The position numbers and the translations under genes were made by a program. Below the pieces are notes generated by a model. It saw only the letters and a list, made by a program, of their open reading frames with translations, had not been told where the DNA came from and made no database searches. DNA of 34,396 bases from Chromera velia (taxonomy: Eukaryota > Sar > Chromeraceae): positions 1 to 34,396 of the forward strand of contig JAHBMJ010001163.1 in assembly GCA_018398765.1 (NCBI GenBank), written 5' to 3'. This document shows, piece by piece, positions 1-12,400 of the stretch; within the stretch, counting starts at the first letter, position 1; every line of letters starts with the position of its first letter.

Positions 1-22
1 CCCCCCCCCCCCCCCCGCTCAC

Positions 23-148
23 CTTTTTTCTCTTCTTGCTGTCCAGGAATCTGCAGCTGTAGTCCGGCACTTCCCCACAGAACTCCGCACACGCCTCTGC
101 CTCCTCGCAGGCGTTCTTGCCGTTCACCACAGCGGACGTTCCCTCTTG
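23..148 (-). CDS. Exon 30: Cys-rich, last exon in window
   Basis: The acceptor is TCTGCAG and the donor GTGAGC (42 codons, phase 0 on both sides). It reads [20 protein letters not shown] followed by CRF, a C-x5-C-x3-C-x7-C cluster like the PAN-type starts elsewhere in the protein. The donor is followed at once by a poly-G run in the sense direction (poly-C on +), where the contig ends. Confidence 0.7.
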
Positions 149-324
149 CTGCAGAGAACAAAGGAACAACAACAATCAACCCCGCATACAGGAAAAGAGT
201 TGATCACTCGTGCAGGGACACAGGCAGGCAAATAAAAAGAAGAGTACCGAAAGAAAGAAAGTACTTGAATGAAATCAAGAAAAAACAACGGATAGGTGGC
301 ACCCCAGAAAACATGCGTCTGCTG

Positions 325-398
<74 letters not shown>

Positions 399-412
399 TC
401 TGTCTGTCTGTC

Positions 413-470
<58 letters not shown>

Positions 471-3400
471 TGTGCTTGTCTGTCTGTCTGCCTCTCTCTC
501 TGTCTGCTTTTCTCTGCTTGTTTAGAGGAAGAAGGAAAAAATGCACAAACGCAATCGCCGACACACGCCCGTCCCAGATCACATCACAGGCATCTATCTG
601 AGAGAGAAAATTAATTCCCAACAGCTAGACCGACCTCACAAATATGGTTGACGCGCTCACAGTCGTTCAGCGTGTCATCCACAGGCAGACCCCAGCCCTC
701 CGTTGCCGCGACGGCGTGAGGGTTCAGGCCCGGCCAGTTCGCCGCAGCGCAAAAGAATTTCACACGGAACCACCCCGAGGGCTCCCACCAATTCGAAGGC
801 ACACAAGGTTCGAATGCAAAGCTTGTCAACGCATAACCGCTGTCCGCCCCATTGCATCCGAAATTCAAATTATCCGGAACGCTTCCCTTCAGGTCGCTAA
901 CAGGCGCGCACTGCGTGTGTGAGGGAACAACGATCGCCCCCTTCCTTCCCATCATCTCCTCTCTGGAAGACAGGCAGCATTGGTACTCGAACCGCGCTTT
1001 CATGCCATCGGAAGAAATTGTGACCTTCACGGAACTCAATAGGCCCGACTTTCTCTTTGTTCCTCCATAGAACCGGAGACAGTGGACGGAGGGCATTCTT
1101 GCGAATGTCTGAAGTCCAAACGCTTCCGGTTCTCCCTTCAGAACGTTCCCAGGGAGGTCCTTCCACTCAGTAGAGATCTTCAGGCAGTGAGTACGCAAGC
1201 CGATCTTTTTGTCAGAACCCAAATCCAGGCCTGCGCACATTCCCTTCACCTCAAGGGTGCCTTCCGCTTCGGCAATGAGCATCGCGGCCGTGTCGTCTCG
1301 CCAGGCTGCCACGGAGGTATTTGCTCTCCTTTGCTCTTCGGAGGCACTCTGAAGCAACATCGAGTTGTTCGGGTGGCTGTTGCCGCTCTTTTCACTTCCG
1401 GCATGGCGAGAGGAGAGGGGAGCAATCAGCGAGAGGGCTGCAGAGAACAGAATAAGAGAAACCAGTCAAGAATTTCCAGCACGCAAACCGGAGAATTAAA
1501 AAGCCGAGTTTGGCCCCTCACTCACCACACCGACCGACCGCACTTTGCATATAATACTACACAAAGCAAGGATGGCCGACCATGCAGAACGTGGAAGGAA
1601 AGCTTGTGGAAGACGATTGACAGGAGAGAGGGCCACCAACGCGAGCATGCAAAGAAGAAAAGAAAAGAACGACCACTTCCTAACACTACCGACGACCGTC
1701 CTTGATCAAATACCACCCCCCCCTTGTTCGTGACCCTAACGTACCCACCTGCAGTTGCGTCCTTGCTGCACGCGTCAAACGAGACATCGGAGAGGAAGCC
1801 ATTGGGCCCGCAGTCGAATTGGAATCTCGTAGACGCTGTCGAGGGGGCCGCGCACACACCCGCAGCCTTTCCTTTGGCTCGTTGGGTCTCCCACGGTCCT
1901 GCGAAAGAAGTAAATGCAAGCAGTTGAAATGCACAGAAGACAGACATTCTCACACTCCACTGAATCTCGTGCCCACCCAGAACAAAAAGAATCATGAATG
2001 CACTCTCTGACAAATTTTCCAGCAGTCACCTGGGGAGTCACTCAAGTTTGTCTATCCAGCGACCCCCGAAAAAAGAGAGAAGAAATACTGCCACTTGTTT
2101 AAGTGCGTAGACTGACTTCGGTCGATAAGCGCGCACTTGTAGAGGAACTGCCTATCTGTGTCCCCCCCGCCCGCGCAGTCAGTCACCTTGTACCCCTGCA
2201 ACAACAATAAGACAGACAAGGTTTCGTGAAAGGAGTACTTGTGGCAGAGAATAATAGAGCGAAAATGAATTTCTCGTCAGCAAAGTTTTTTCTCCCCCCC
2301 GCCCCCACCACCAAAGTCTCTCTCTCTCTCTCTCTCCCCCAAGCTTTCATGACTACCTCGGGTGTGCCTTGCAGCCCTTCAATGCGTTCTCTCTCATTAG
2401 CTGCACTCACTACCCATCAACGGAATGCCAAGCAGAAAGTATTCACCGACCCGAGGCAAGCGGCGGAATCAGTATACGGACTGTTCAAACAAACTTTACA
2501 CATGGCTACAGTCGGTGTACAGACAGACAGACCTGCAAAAAGTAGCCATCTGGGCAATCCAAGCGGCTCGCTCCCGACTCCAGCACGGGGCCCTCCACGT
2601 CCTTTGCGGGGAAGCACGATGACCTGAGGAACTTCTGGTGGAAAACGGAGCCCTTCAGCACCGCGATGGACGGGCCGGGAAGGCCTTTAGAGTCTGCCAA
2701 CGAACTCGTCGCCTCCATCGCCGCACTCTCCCACCCTCTGTCGGACATCGTCTCGCAGCAGGAGAACACGACTCGAGACTTCGCTTTCTCCTCCTCGCAC
2801 CCCATAGTCACATACAACGTGCGCACCCCGTGCTCGGTGCATTTGGGGACCCCTAGAGCATCCGGGTGGGGGTTTATGGAGCAGCTCCTGCGCCCATGGC
2901 ACCAGTTGCTGACGGTGTCCAGGACGTCTATCGTGTTGCACCTGTGCGCACCGTTCTGACGTTCCAGGTGCTCCTGGATGTGCCCTGCAGTCACTCACTC
3001 ACTCACTCACTTACTCACTCACGCAGACGGACAGACAGACCGATAGATCGAAAGTTCAACTTCAATGTCTGTCCGTTTGGTTTTCCTGAAGAAAGGAAGG
3101 AAGAAAGTGGGTTGCTGGACATCAACAGAAGACAATGTACTCTGAATCAAGTGCGCACGACGCAGGCAGGCAGGCAGGCAGGCAGGCACGCAGACAGACA
3201 GACAAAAGCACTGATTCGATGAAAAAAACTCAGAAGAAGCCAACCATGCACCTATCTCTATGTATGGCCTCCCACATTCTGCTTCCTTTTGCTCTTCTCT
3301 TATGATGGAGCAACAAAGGGGTCCCATCCATCCAAACGAACAATATCTGCATGCCTCTCTGAAGGGTGACCGATACCGAAGTGGCCAATTTTTTCAAAGC

Positions 3401-6400
3401 AACCCGACCATCCTCAGCTCTCTTTCAAAAGAGAAACAGAGATGAGAGCCTTCACAGGCCCCCCCAGAGAGATGACCTCAACACAGAAAGAGATCATGAA
3501 AAAGAAGATGGACGACGGATTCCAAGCAGACCTTCCCAAAAAAAGACTGTCCTCATGCGTGTGCGCGTGAGGGAGGGGGGGAAGGGGGAAAGAAAGAAAG
3601 AAACAGGCACGTTTTTTTTAGAAGCGAATGGAAAGAGAGACACGGACTCCTTTTCGGTTAACCGACTGACAGTTTCTTGTCTTGTGACAGACTGAAGGAG
3701 GCGCGTCGGGGTCAAGGGGGCCAAACAACTTTGCCTGGATCACTTTCACAGTCTTGCCCTCTGGACATGTATGCGAGAAGGCGGACTTGTCTTCACACTG
3801 CCTTCTCAAACTCTGCAACCAGGCAGGCAGGCAGGCAGGCAGGCAGGAGAAAGAGGCGGAAGGACAGGGGGCACACACACACAAAAATGAGTACATGGCG
3901 TGCATCCGTCAAACCTGTCAAACTCAATTGGGAAAGCACCCCAGGCAGATGGTATTCACTTGGGATGCATCGGTGCGAACAAACACTGCATTCATGCATG
4001 TCTTCCTCCCACGCTGCGTGCATTGGTCGATCGAAAAGGCCCCGCTCCCACGTGAGCAAGCATGCATCTGTTCATTCAATCAGCCCCCCACCTGACCTGG
4101 TCACTGTAGGGTTCCGGGCCTTCGGTGATCCAACGGAGAGAGTCCATCACAGCCAGGCCCTTACACTCTGCGACCCCCACGGGTCCCTTCATGTCATGGT
4201 ACCTGCACGAAGAGAGGGGGTACGCAGAGACAGGCGCGAAAGAGAAAGAGAAGAAGTTGTCGGCAAGGTCATTCTTTGACTCATTCTCTCATGCGCTCAC
4301 GCACTCCCTCGCTTACTCATTTACTTTGACATCAGGCAAGTGCACCGCAGATGAACATGACCACTGCCTACAGACATGACCACTCACAGGACCGGATGCT
4401 TTGCCTCTTCCCGCACCTTTACTCCTCCCTGCTTGTCGGAGAGACGGCGGATGCATGGACAGACATAAATGCGGACAGACCAACCGACAGAGAGAGACCT
4501 AAAGTCAAGGAGGAAGGCTGCGTCACTTTTTTTTTTGTCAGACAGAAATTAATGGCGGGAGGGACGGCGACAGCACACAGAAGCCACTCACCCACCCACC
4601 CACCCACCAGGAAGTCCGATGCTCCTTGCAGGTCACGGGGGGCACCTTGTCGCGAGGAGGGAAGGTCCGGAGATCAATAGGCAGCTTGCACTGATGCACG
4701 GAGCGGACCAACTCGACCTCCTTCCCTGCCTCTAAAGTTTTGCCACATGACTCTTGAGTAGCTCCCGCAAGGAAAAACCCAGCATCAGCGGAACACAAGG
4801 CGCCCACTGAGGGATCTACCTGTCCAATCTTGAGGGCCTGTTTCTCCTCGGCTCCGATTGTGCACTCAGGTCCACACGACTTCACCTGGACTGTCTCTTC
4901 GTCCATGTCGCACCCCTTCCCGCCTCTGGCTGGGTGGGGGTTCGTGCAGGTTCTGAAGCGGAAAGACTGGCAAGTGGAGGTGCAGGGACCCCAAGCCGAC
5001 CACTCCGAAAACCCGCCGTCGATGCCCCTTGTGATCCTTTGACAGGTCACTTCATATTGGAACCTGTTCTGCTTCACAATGTATCGGAATCTGCAACGAC
5101 ACAGAGAGACGGAAGGGACAGGACGTGGGGGGTGCAATCATGCATGATGTGACTTTTTCCATCCTTCCTTCCTTCTCTCTGGAATCAAAAGGGATCGATG
5201 GAACTGTTCCCTGGACAAAAAGAAAAAAAGAAAGAAAGCCGACAATAGCCCTTTCTTGAGACTGGAGAGATTAGGGCACGAGTGAAAGAAAAAAGTCCAG
5301 CCGGCTTGTGGCAAATAATGCCTCAAAAGGAGGGAGCTGTATTTCCTTCTTGCAGTGAATGCATAACTTCCTTTACTCACCCTGTCATGATGACTTCAGC
5401 CGGGGCGATTTTGCTGTCTCTGCAGTTGGCCGGGACCTGCATTGTGTCCCACCCTCTATTACCTGCGGTCAGTCAGTAGCAGAGAGGTGTCGCACACACA
5501 TGTTTCTTTCTATTGAAGTAGCTTAATTGGGCTGGAAGTAGACAGGCGGCGACGCATTCAGAGACAGAGACAGTGACGCGCGAGGAATTCTGAGTCTCCT
5601 CTTCCGCAGGCCCATTCAGGCACCAACTGCGAAAGTGATGAATAGGCGTCGTACATTGTGTCCGAGGACTCGCAGCATTACAATCGGCCATCAGGGGAAA
5701 GCGAGAGCAAAACAAGTAAAAACCGGAGGTCGCGGACAGAGAAGTGCATGTACATAGGGCCACGCAAAAGCCACCGAGGAGCTTCAGGTACGGAAGAGAA
5801 TCTCAACTCTACCAAAAATTGAGATGCGTGACTTCCTGCATGCCTTCAATGTTTTTTTGGGCCCATCACAGATACAACCAGACGGATCGAATTAGCCCGC
5901 TTTCACCCCGCGACTTCCAAGGAAGCCTCCCTCGGATTCCCCGGCGGGAGATGAGATGAAAATTCGTGGTCGACTGCTCTCGATCATTCAATTGACATCC
6001 CGCTGCACAGTAGAGAGAGAAGACAATCGACCGACCTTTGTACGCCATCGAATGGGTTCTGGTGAGGAGTTTTTCGGGTTTGTGGTTGTACTTTGCCTCT
6101 GCCCCTGTGTAAATGCCATGATTACGACAGCACGTCGCAACGATGCTCACAAAGTGGGCAGGTCCCTTCTTCCAAGGATGCGTGTTACCGTAATAAAACC
6201 AGTCGGATTTCGACTGGCTGTGGGATTCTTCAGACATTGTCGCATTTCCAGCTTCATCTTGTCTCTCTCCTTCCATCACAAAAACGGAAGAGTTCGTCCC
6301 CGATTCGTCTCTGATGATCGTCTCAATTTCTGTCTGAGTCAGGGACAGCTGATTGGCCGAGAGAACCCATCGGAGAGCTGTCAAGGCAGTACCCTCCGGA

Positions 6401-9400
6401 CACTGTACCTCTGCACCGTCCCACGTCTTCACGTCATACCGGCTCAACGGCTCCTTGATTACCGTCTTCACACCGTTCACCGTTGTCTCCACATTCTTGT
6501 GGGAGACAACAATGCCCTGACACGTGCCCCTCTCCCAACTGGTTCTACAGTGGTAGGAGATTCGAGCGTGGTTGCCCGACGTGTGGTAGCTGTGCCACAT
6601 TGCGAAGTCGGTCAGCCAACCCCAGCCAGGAGGGCAGCCGAAGTGATTCATCCTGGCTGCATAGGTGTATCCAGGATCGCTGTGGACCCAAAAGGCTCCA
6701 GTCATTCGGTGACGCAGTGTGCTGCCCATCCAGTGTGGGTAGTTGAGGGGATCTGTCGAACGAAGAGGGTCTGGCTGGGACAACGAAAGGGATTCGTCAT
6801 CCGATTCCACCCTGCTGGAATGTTCTGCCCCTCTCTGCAATAGAGCGGCCCGTTCGTCCAGCCAGGGTTCAGAAGGAGACGCGAGGAGGGCAGAAGCAGT
6901 CTGAGGAAGTACAGAGGCGTCTGCTGGAATGGCGCTGCTGCTGTTTTGCTGATCTTGCATCAGGGACAGAGGTGCGGAGAGCTGAGTCGAGAAGGCTGGA
7001 GGGAGACGCTTTGAGACCCCCGGCTTCGGGAAACCGCAGGGGCCCTTGATCGCGTAGGAGGCTGTCTGGCCCATCCTGGAGGGGTCTGTGTAGGGACGGG
7101 AGCCCTTGACGTACTCTGTCTTCTCGACTGCATCCATTCGTCCATCCATCCATTTATTCATTCATTCATTTTTGTTTTCAGTCTCTCGCCCACTCCCGTT
7201 TCCTTTCCTTCCATCCCGGCATTTTCCTCCCTCTCACATATGCTTCAGCTGGCATAATTCATCCACTTCGTTACGCGAATGCAGAAAGAAAGCTTTTCAA
7301 ACTTCATTCAGAATGGAACACGAAAGGATGCACACACATGGAAGCGTTTTGCAGTCCCCACGGATTTTTCAAAGAAGACACACAAAAAGGCAAAACAAAA
7401 GAAGGAGAAAAACTGCGTGGATGCTTCCACGGAATGCAAGTCGATCTCCTCAATTTGCGTTTGTACGAGAGACGAATCAAACTCCATGCAGTCCTGGCTG
7501 ACGCTACCAAAGGTGTTGGAAGGGTCAACCTACTCATTGAGTCACCATGCATGGCAGGGTAGAAGAGAATGAGACAGACGGACGGTCTTTTCTGGTCTAT
7601 CTGCACATATAGTAACACCGACCAACTTACCGAAGTCAACATTGACGCACGCAAACTTCAGCTGGAACTCATCCGTTCCGCACTTGTGAATTTCCACCTG
7701 TCGAAGCGCCCAGTTGGCCGCTCCACAACTCAACGTCGCCCCCTTTCCGTCTGTGCCGGTCAACTTCTTCACAAAGCCCTCAGCAGACGTACACTTATCC
7801 TCGTGCCACCGATACGGGTAGGCACGAGGACCGTCTTTGGGCCTGCAGCACTGGAATTTGAAGAATGGAATCTGATAGTCCCCGTGATTGGTCGTTGTAT
7901 CGAACTTGAGCGTCTTCATGATCGCATCGTTGGGACAAGACGCTTTATCCTTCTTGATCGTCTCCTCTTCACAGACGAACAAATCCTCCGGATTCGCCAT
8001 CGAGTTCACATCCTCCAGACCCTGTGTGCACCCTGCAGAAAGCTTCAGCTTGTCGTCACTGCAGCCCTTCGGTGTCAAAGCGGCAAACGAAAGGAACCTG
8101 CCGAGTGGACACGACCATCCTTCTGACTTTTCAGTGAACAGCGGACGGAAGACATCGTCCAGTTCTTTCTTTTTCTCGTCCAGCTTCGTGCACGTGCTGT
8201 CGGAGTCCTGCTTGAGCACAACGGCGCCTTTCTTCGTCTGCCGTATGCCCTGACAGGTCGCTCTGTATCTGTAGGTGTTGGTCTCCTTTCCGCAGGACTC
8301 AAGTCTGAGTGCAGTCATAGCAGACGGTACGTCCATCTCCTCAAATCCATCCAACACAGGAGGACAAGACGCCTGGAGGCCCTTCAGATTTCCTACTGAG
8401 GGCCCATCCAAAGACACACACTGCGACTCCGTCTCTGCCTTCTCCACTGATCCATAGCTGTCGGGACTGCCGCAGCAACGGGTGGTTGCTGTAACGTCCG
8501 TGACGGTCACAGGGTTGTGACAGATGTAGTCAACCTGGGCGACCTTGAACTTTCCCGGGGTGGGGTCATTTCCAAAGAATCCGTTGGACGGTGTGAAGGC
8601 ACACGAGGGCTTGCCATCACAGAAGGCCGAGACCTTGGATTCATCAACAAAGGTCTTGCCAACCTCGTCGTTGTCCCCAGTCTCTCCCCTTTCCCCCTCA
8701 TCCAGCAACACATCCTCAGAAGATACAACAGTGGTCTTGTTACTCTCTTGTATTACCACGGGGACGTTTGCAGTTTGGACGAGAGACTTGTCTATCTGGT
8801 GTGTGCAGGTGTCTGAGTTGGACTTGGCGCGGTAGGTGACCCTGAGGACCCTCAAGACGAACCCGGCCTGGCACGTGAGCTTGGAAGCTTCGTTCTCGCA
8901 GAGCTTGGCGGGCTCCTGACGGTGCGAGTGCTTCAAACAGAAGTAATTGGTGTCCAGAACTCTGTTGCCCTGATAGTGGTGCCACCAGGCGTGACACTCG
9001 TGATTGTTCGGCATAGTGGCCCCCGTCACAGCTTTCATGTGGTAAGAGTTGTGGCCATCTGCAGCCAGGCCCAATTTCTTGGTCATGTCTTTTTCACATC
9101 GGTAGGGGGGGCCCATCTCGAATTTGAAGGTCGACTTTGCAACAGAGATGGAGGTGCCTGCTGGACACTTCATGTGGAGGTTGCGGTTGTGTCGCAGAGA
9201 GTGCTCAGAGACCCGATAGTTATGGGATTTCAGAGACGCTTCGTCGACTTCGAGAGTGCGAGACTGCATGAAGAATCCCTCGGGACAGTGGGCGGGAAAC
9301 TGCACGAGATTGGCCGGGTTGGGCTCAACCTGAAGAACCGTGACCAGATCGTCGCACCGCACGGGGATCTCGGACATGTCCAAGCCTGTCTGGGTTTCGT

Positions 9401-12400
9401 CCTCTGCTGAGTCTGACCCTCCCCCCATGGGCATGGGGCCAAAAATGAGGGAGTTGGGGGCCGGGGGGGTGGGGGTGGGGGCCAGCGGGGTGGAGTTTGT
9501 GGGGGGTGCCGGGGTGGGAGGGCCTGCTCCTACTTCCACGGGGGGCTGGTTGGTTGGTTCGGCTGTGGGCTTGGGCGGGGTGGATGGCTTCCAGTGTTTG
9601 AGCACCTCCTTGTCGAAGGCCCTGGAGTGAACGCAGACAGAATGAGGCTGCACGAAGTCGTCGAGAGCGCCACATGTGCGCAATTCGAGCGACTGCAGGA
9701 AGTAGAGGGACGCTGGGTGCAACGAGAAAGGACAGCCCGACGCCATCTCGGTTCCTGCAATCTTTTGGATGCCGCCTCCGACGGTGAGATCGAAAGGCAC
9801 ACACTTGGAATCTTTCTGGGCGATGATGGGGCACTTGATGGCCGATTCGAGATCCCCTGTCCATTCTTTCTCATTCAGTGCGTCTGTCGTTTTCTGGAAA
9901 GAGCAGTGTTCCAGAGAGGGTGCTTTTGCCTCAAGCCAGTTCACCTCTGCAACCAGAATTAAATTTTTGATGAAACTCCACACCGTGGACAAAGAAGAAG
10001 TCGAAAGGAGAGATAAAGTGACTGCATGACTTCACACCGACACGTAAAAGAAAAGCCGTCGACCCACTGCGCACAGAGGACCTAAAAGAAGTCAAATTCT
10101 CGATCAGCATCGACAGCAGAAGTCGAAAAAGGAGGCAGGCAGCAGGAAAGACACGGACGGGATCTTATCCATCCCATCAGACCTTCATCCTAGGAGGATA
10201 GATGGCACAACGAAGCCTCATCATGCATCACTCGCCACAAAATCTGGTTCCTTCCAAGGACCGCCCCCCCTCTTCAAAAACATGCATGCATGCACACCCC
10301 TCCTTCCTTCAACCCCGTCTCCTTTCACCACTGCGGTACGAGAACGAGGAGCGCGATGCAACAGCAACAACAAAATACGAATTCAGCGGGGTATTCAATT
10401 AATCTCCAGCACTTACTCACCGAGAAGCAGCGCGCATGTCAGTTTCAGTCTGTGTGTCCGTTGGTGTCCCTCGTCTTTCCTGCCAGGGGGCGGGGGGAAC
10501 AGGGGACATGCCTCGATGTCAATCCCCTTCAAGACATACTCAGGACCTCCGCACTGAGCTGAGAAGGCCCGCGCGGCCTGGTCGGCATCGTCCATTTCCA
10601 AAGACCAACAGCCTCCCCGGACTTCTCGCTCCAGCCCTTCCTTTGTCGGAACGTCGCAACAGAGGTAAGAGATACGGACCTTGCCGGAGGGGTCGCCGGG
10701 TTTTTCGCTCTCGAGTCGGAGGTTCGTCATCGCTTGTCCGTCTCCGCAGTGCCCTCCGAGTTTCTCCAATTCCTGGGACAGCAACGTCGCGTTGTTGCCA
10801 GAAGTCCATCCGGACAATTTGGCATCGCACTTCGACGTGTCCTTGGGGCCCTTTCCTAGGCCTCCGCAGACAGTCACGGGGCGCCATTCTGTGACCTCGG
10901 CTGATGTGACAAGTGAGAGGGCATCATCAGGTTCGTCCTTCTCCGCACAGGGCTCGAAAGAGAAACCGGTCACGAACGATCCCTTGGGGCAACTTGGAGG
11001 GGCAGTGCCTTTCGCTGCATCAGAGACCTCGAAGGACACTTCAACGGAGGCAGGGCTGCAAGGCCGACAAGTGACGGCTCCGAAGTGTCTGCGGAGACAC
11101 TCACGGTTGAGCACGTCATCTCTGCAGCCTCAGGCAGTTCCATGTCTTCCCCCTCAGGCTCTATGGCCTCTGGGGTCTTCCCGTCGTCTGTCACGTCCTC
11201 CGGCGGTGTGTCCAGCTGTGTGCAAGAGATCTGGAGACGCCCCGCACCTGGAGCCTCGGACCCGCATGACGTGACTGACCATGCAGTGAGGACAGAACCC
11301 GGGAAGTCTTTACAGGAGAGGGAAGAGAAGAGGGGAGCTATGGTCATCGCCCGCTCGTCATCTAGTTCGAAACACTCTCCAAGAAGTGTTCGCACCCTCT
11401 GCATTGGTTTCTCTTGGCCCTTCTCAGAAGGCTTCTCCATCTCTGTCTCTCCTTCCGTCTCCGACACATCCTCGTCGGCCTCTCCGTCAGGGTCTTCTTC
11501 GTGCTGCTTTGCCTCGCCGCCGTGCCTTTCTCCCTCTTCCTCTACGAACTCCTCAGCAGCCTCCGACAGCACGCGCCGCTCATCAGTCTGCAGCAATGCC
11601 ACGGGGGCATCAAGAGCAGCTCGGGGGGCCGAGGGGCCTCGGCGTCTCCCCGAAGGAACCCTGGGGAAGGGAGGCAGGTCCTTCGTCACAGCTGCTGCTG
11701 CTTCTTCCCCTCCTGGTCTGCCATCAATGCTGTCTGGGTCCTGCTGGAGGTCTCGATCCTCCGCGAGGACCGCCTTGTGGTGCTGTCTTCTTCTTGTCCT
11801 TTCTGCTGGTTGGTGTTTGTGTCGAGCGGCCTCTTCAGCTCTCTGAAGCAGATCCAGAGGGGAAGGGGAAGCCTCATTGAGAGTGTGGGACTCCTCATTG
11901 CAGAACGTGGAGTGGAGTGCGACTGCTGCCGTGCTCAAGAGAGACTCGACACGGTCGATGTCCGCAGACCTGACGGCATCTGCAGAATCAGAAGAAGACA
12001 CCAACGCAAGTCTCCTCCGGGACGCTGCCACTCTCTGTGCAGGTCGAGAACTACCGATGACCTTACGCCACAGCAACACCTGGTTGTCCAGCACCGACAG
12101 AGAATCTTCAGTTATCGCAGCATCTTCTCGGGAAGGCAAGATGTCCTGTGGAGAAGGACTGCTGCCTCCCGTCTGCATCCCTTGCTCCTCATGTGCCTCC
12201 TCCATGAGAGAGATGTGCCGAGCTTTCTGATTGTCGACATGCCACAGGTTTTCCTCGACCATGCGTGCCTGCAGGAAGTCGGTGATCTCAACAAGTTCAT
12301 CAATGAAATCGACCAACTGCGCGAGGGAGCCAGAGGAGAGCCCTGCTCGAATTCCTTTGCGGAACCACTCTTCAATTTTTGCGGATCCGTCCTTCTGCTT

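Noticed and set aside
124-621. Open frames over the 322-512 microsatellite on both strands
   Set aside because: They encode only repeat-derived Leu-Ser-Val-Cys or Arg-Glu-Thr-His runs and lie in intron 29.
7440-7510. Possible extra exon in intron 20
   Set aside because: Exon 20 (phase 1) joins exon 21 directly with good donor and acceptor; the peptide here has no pattern.
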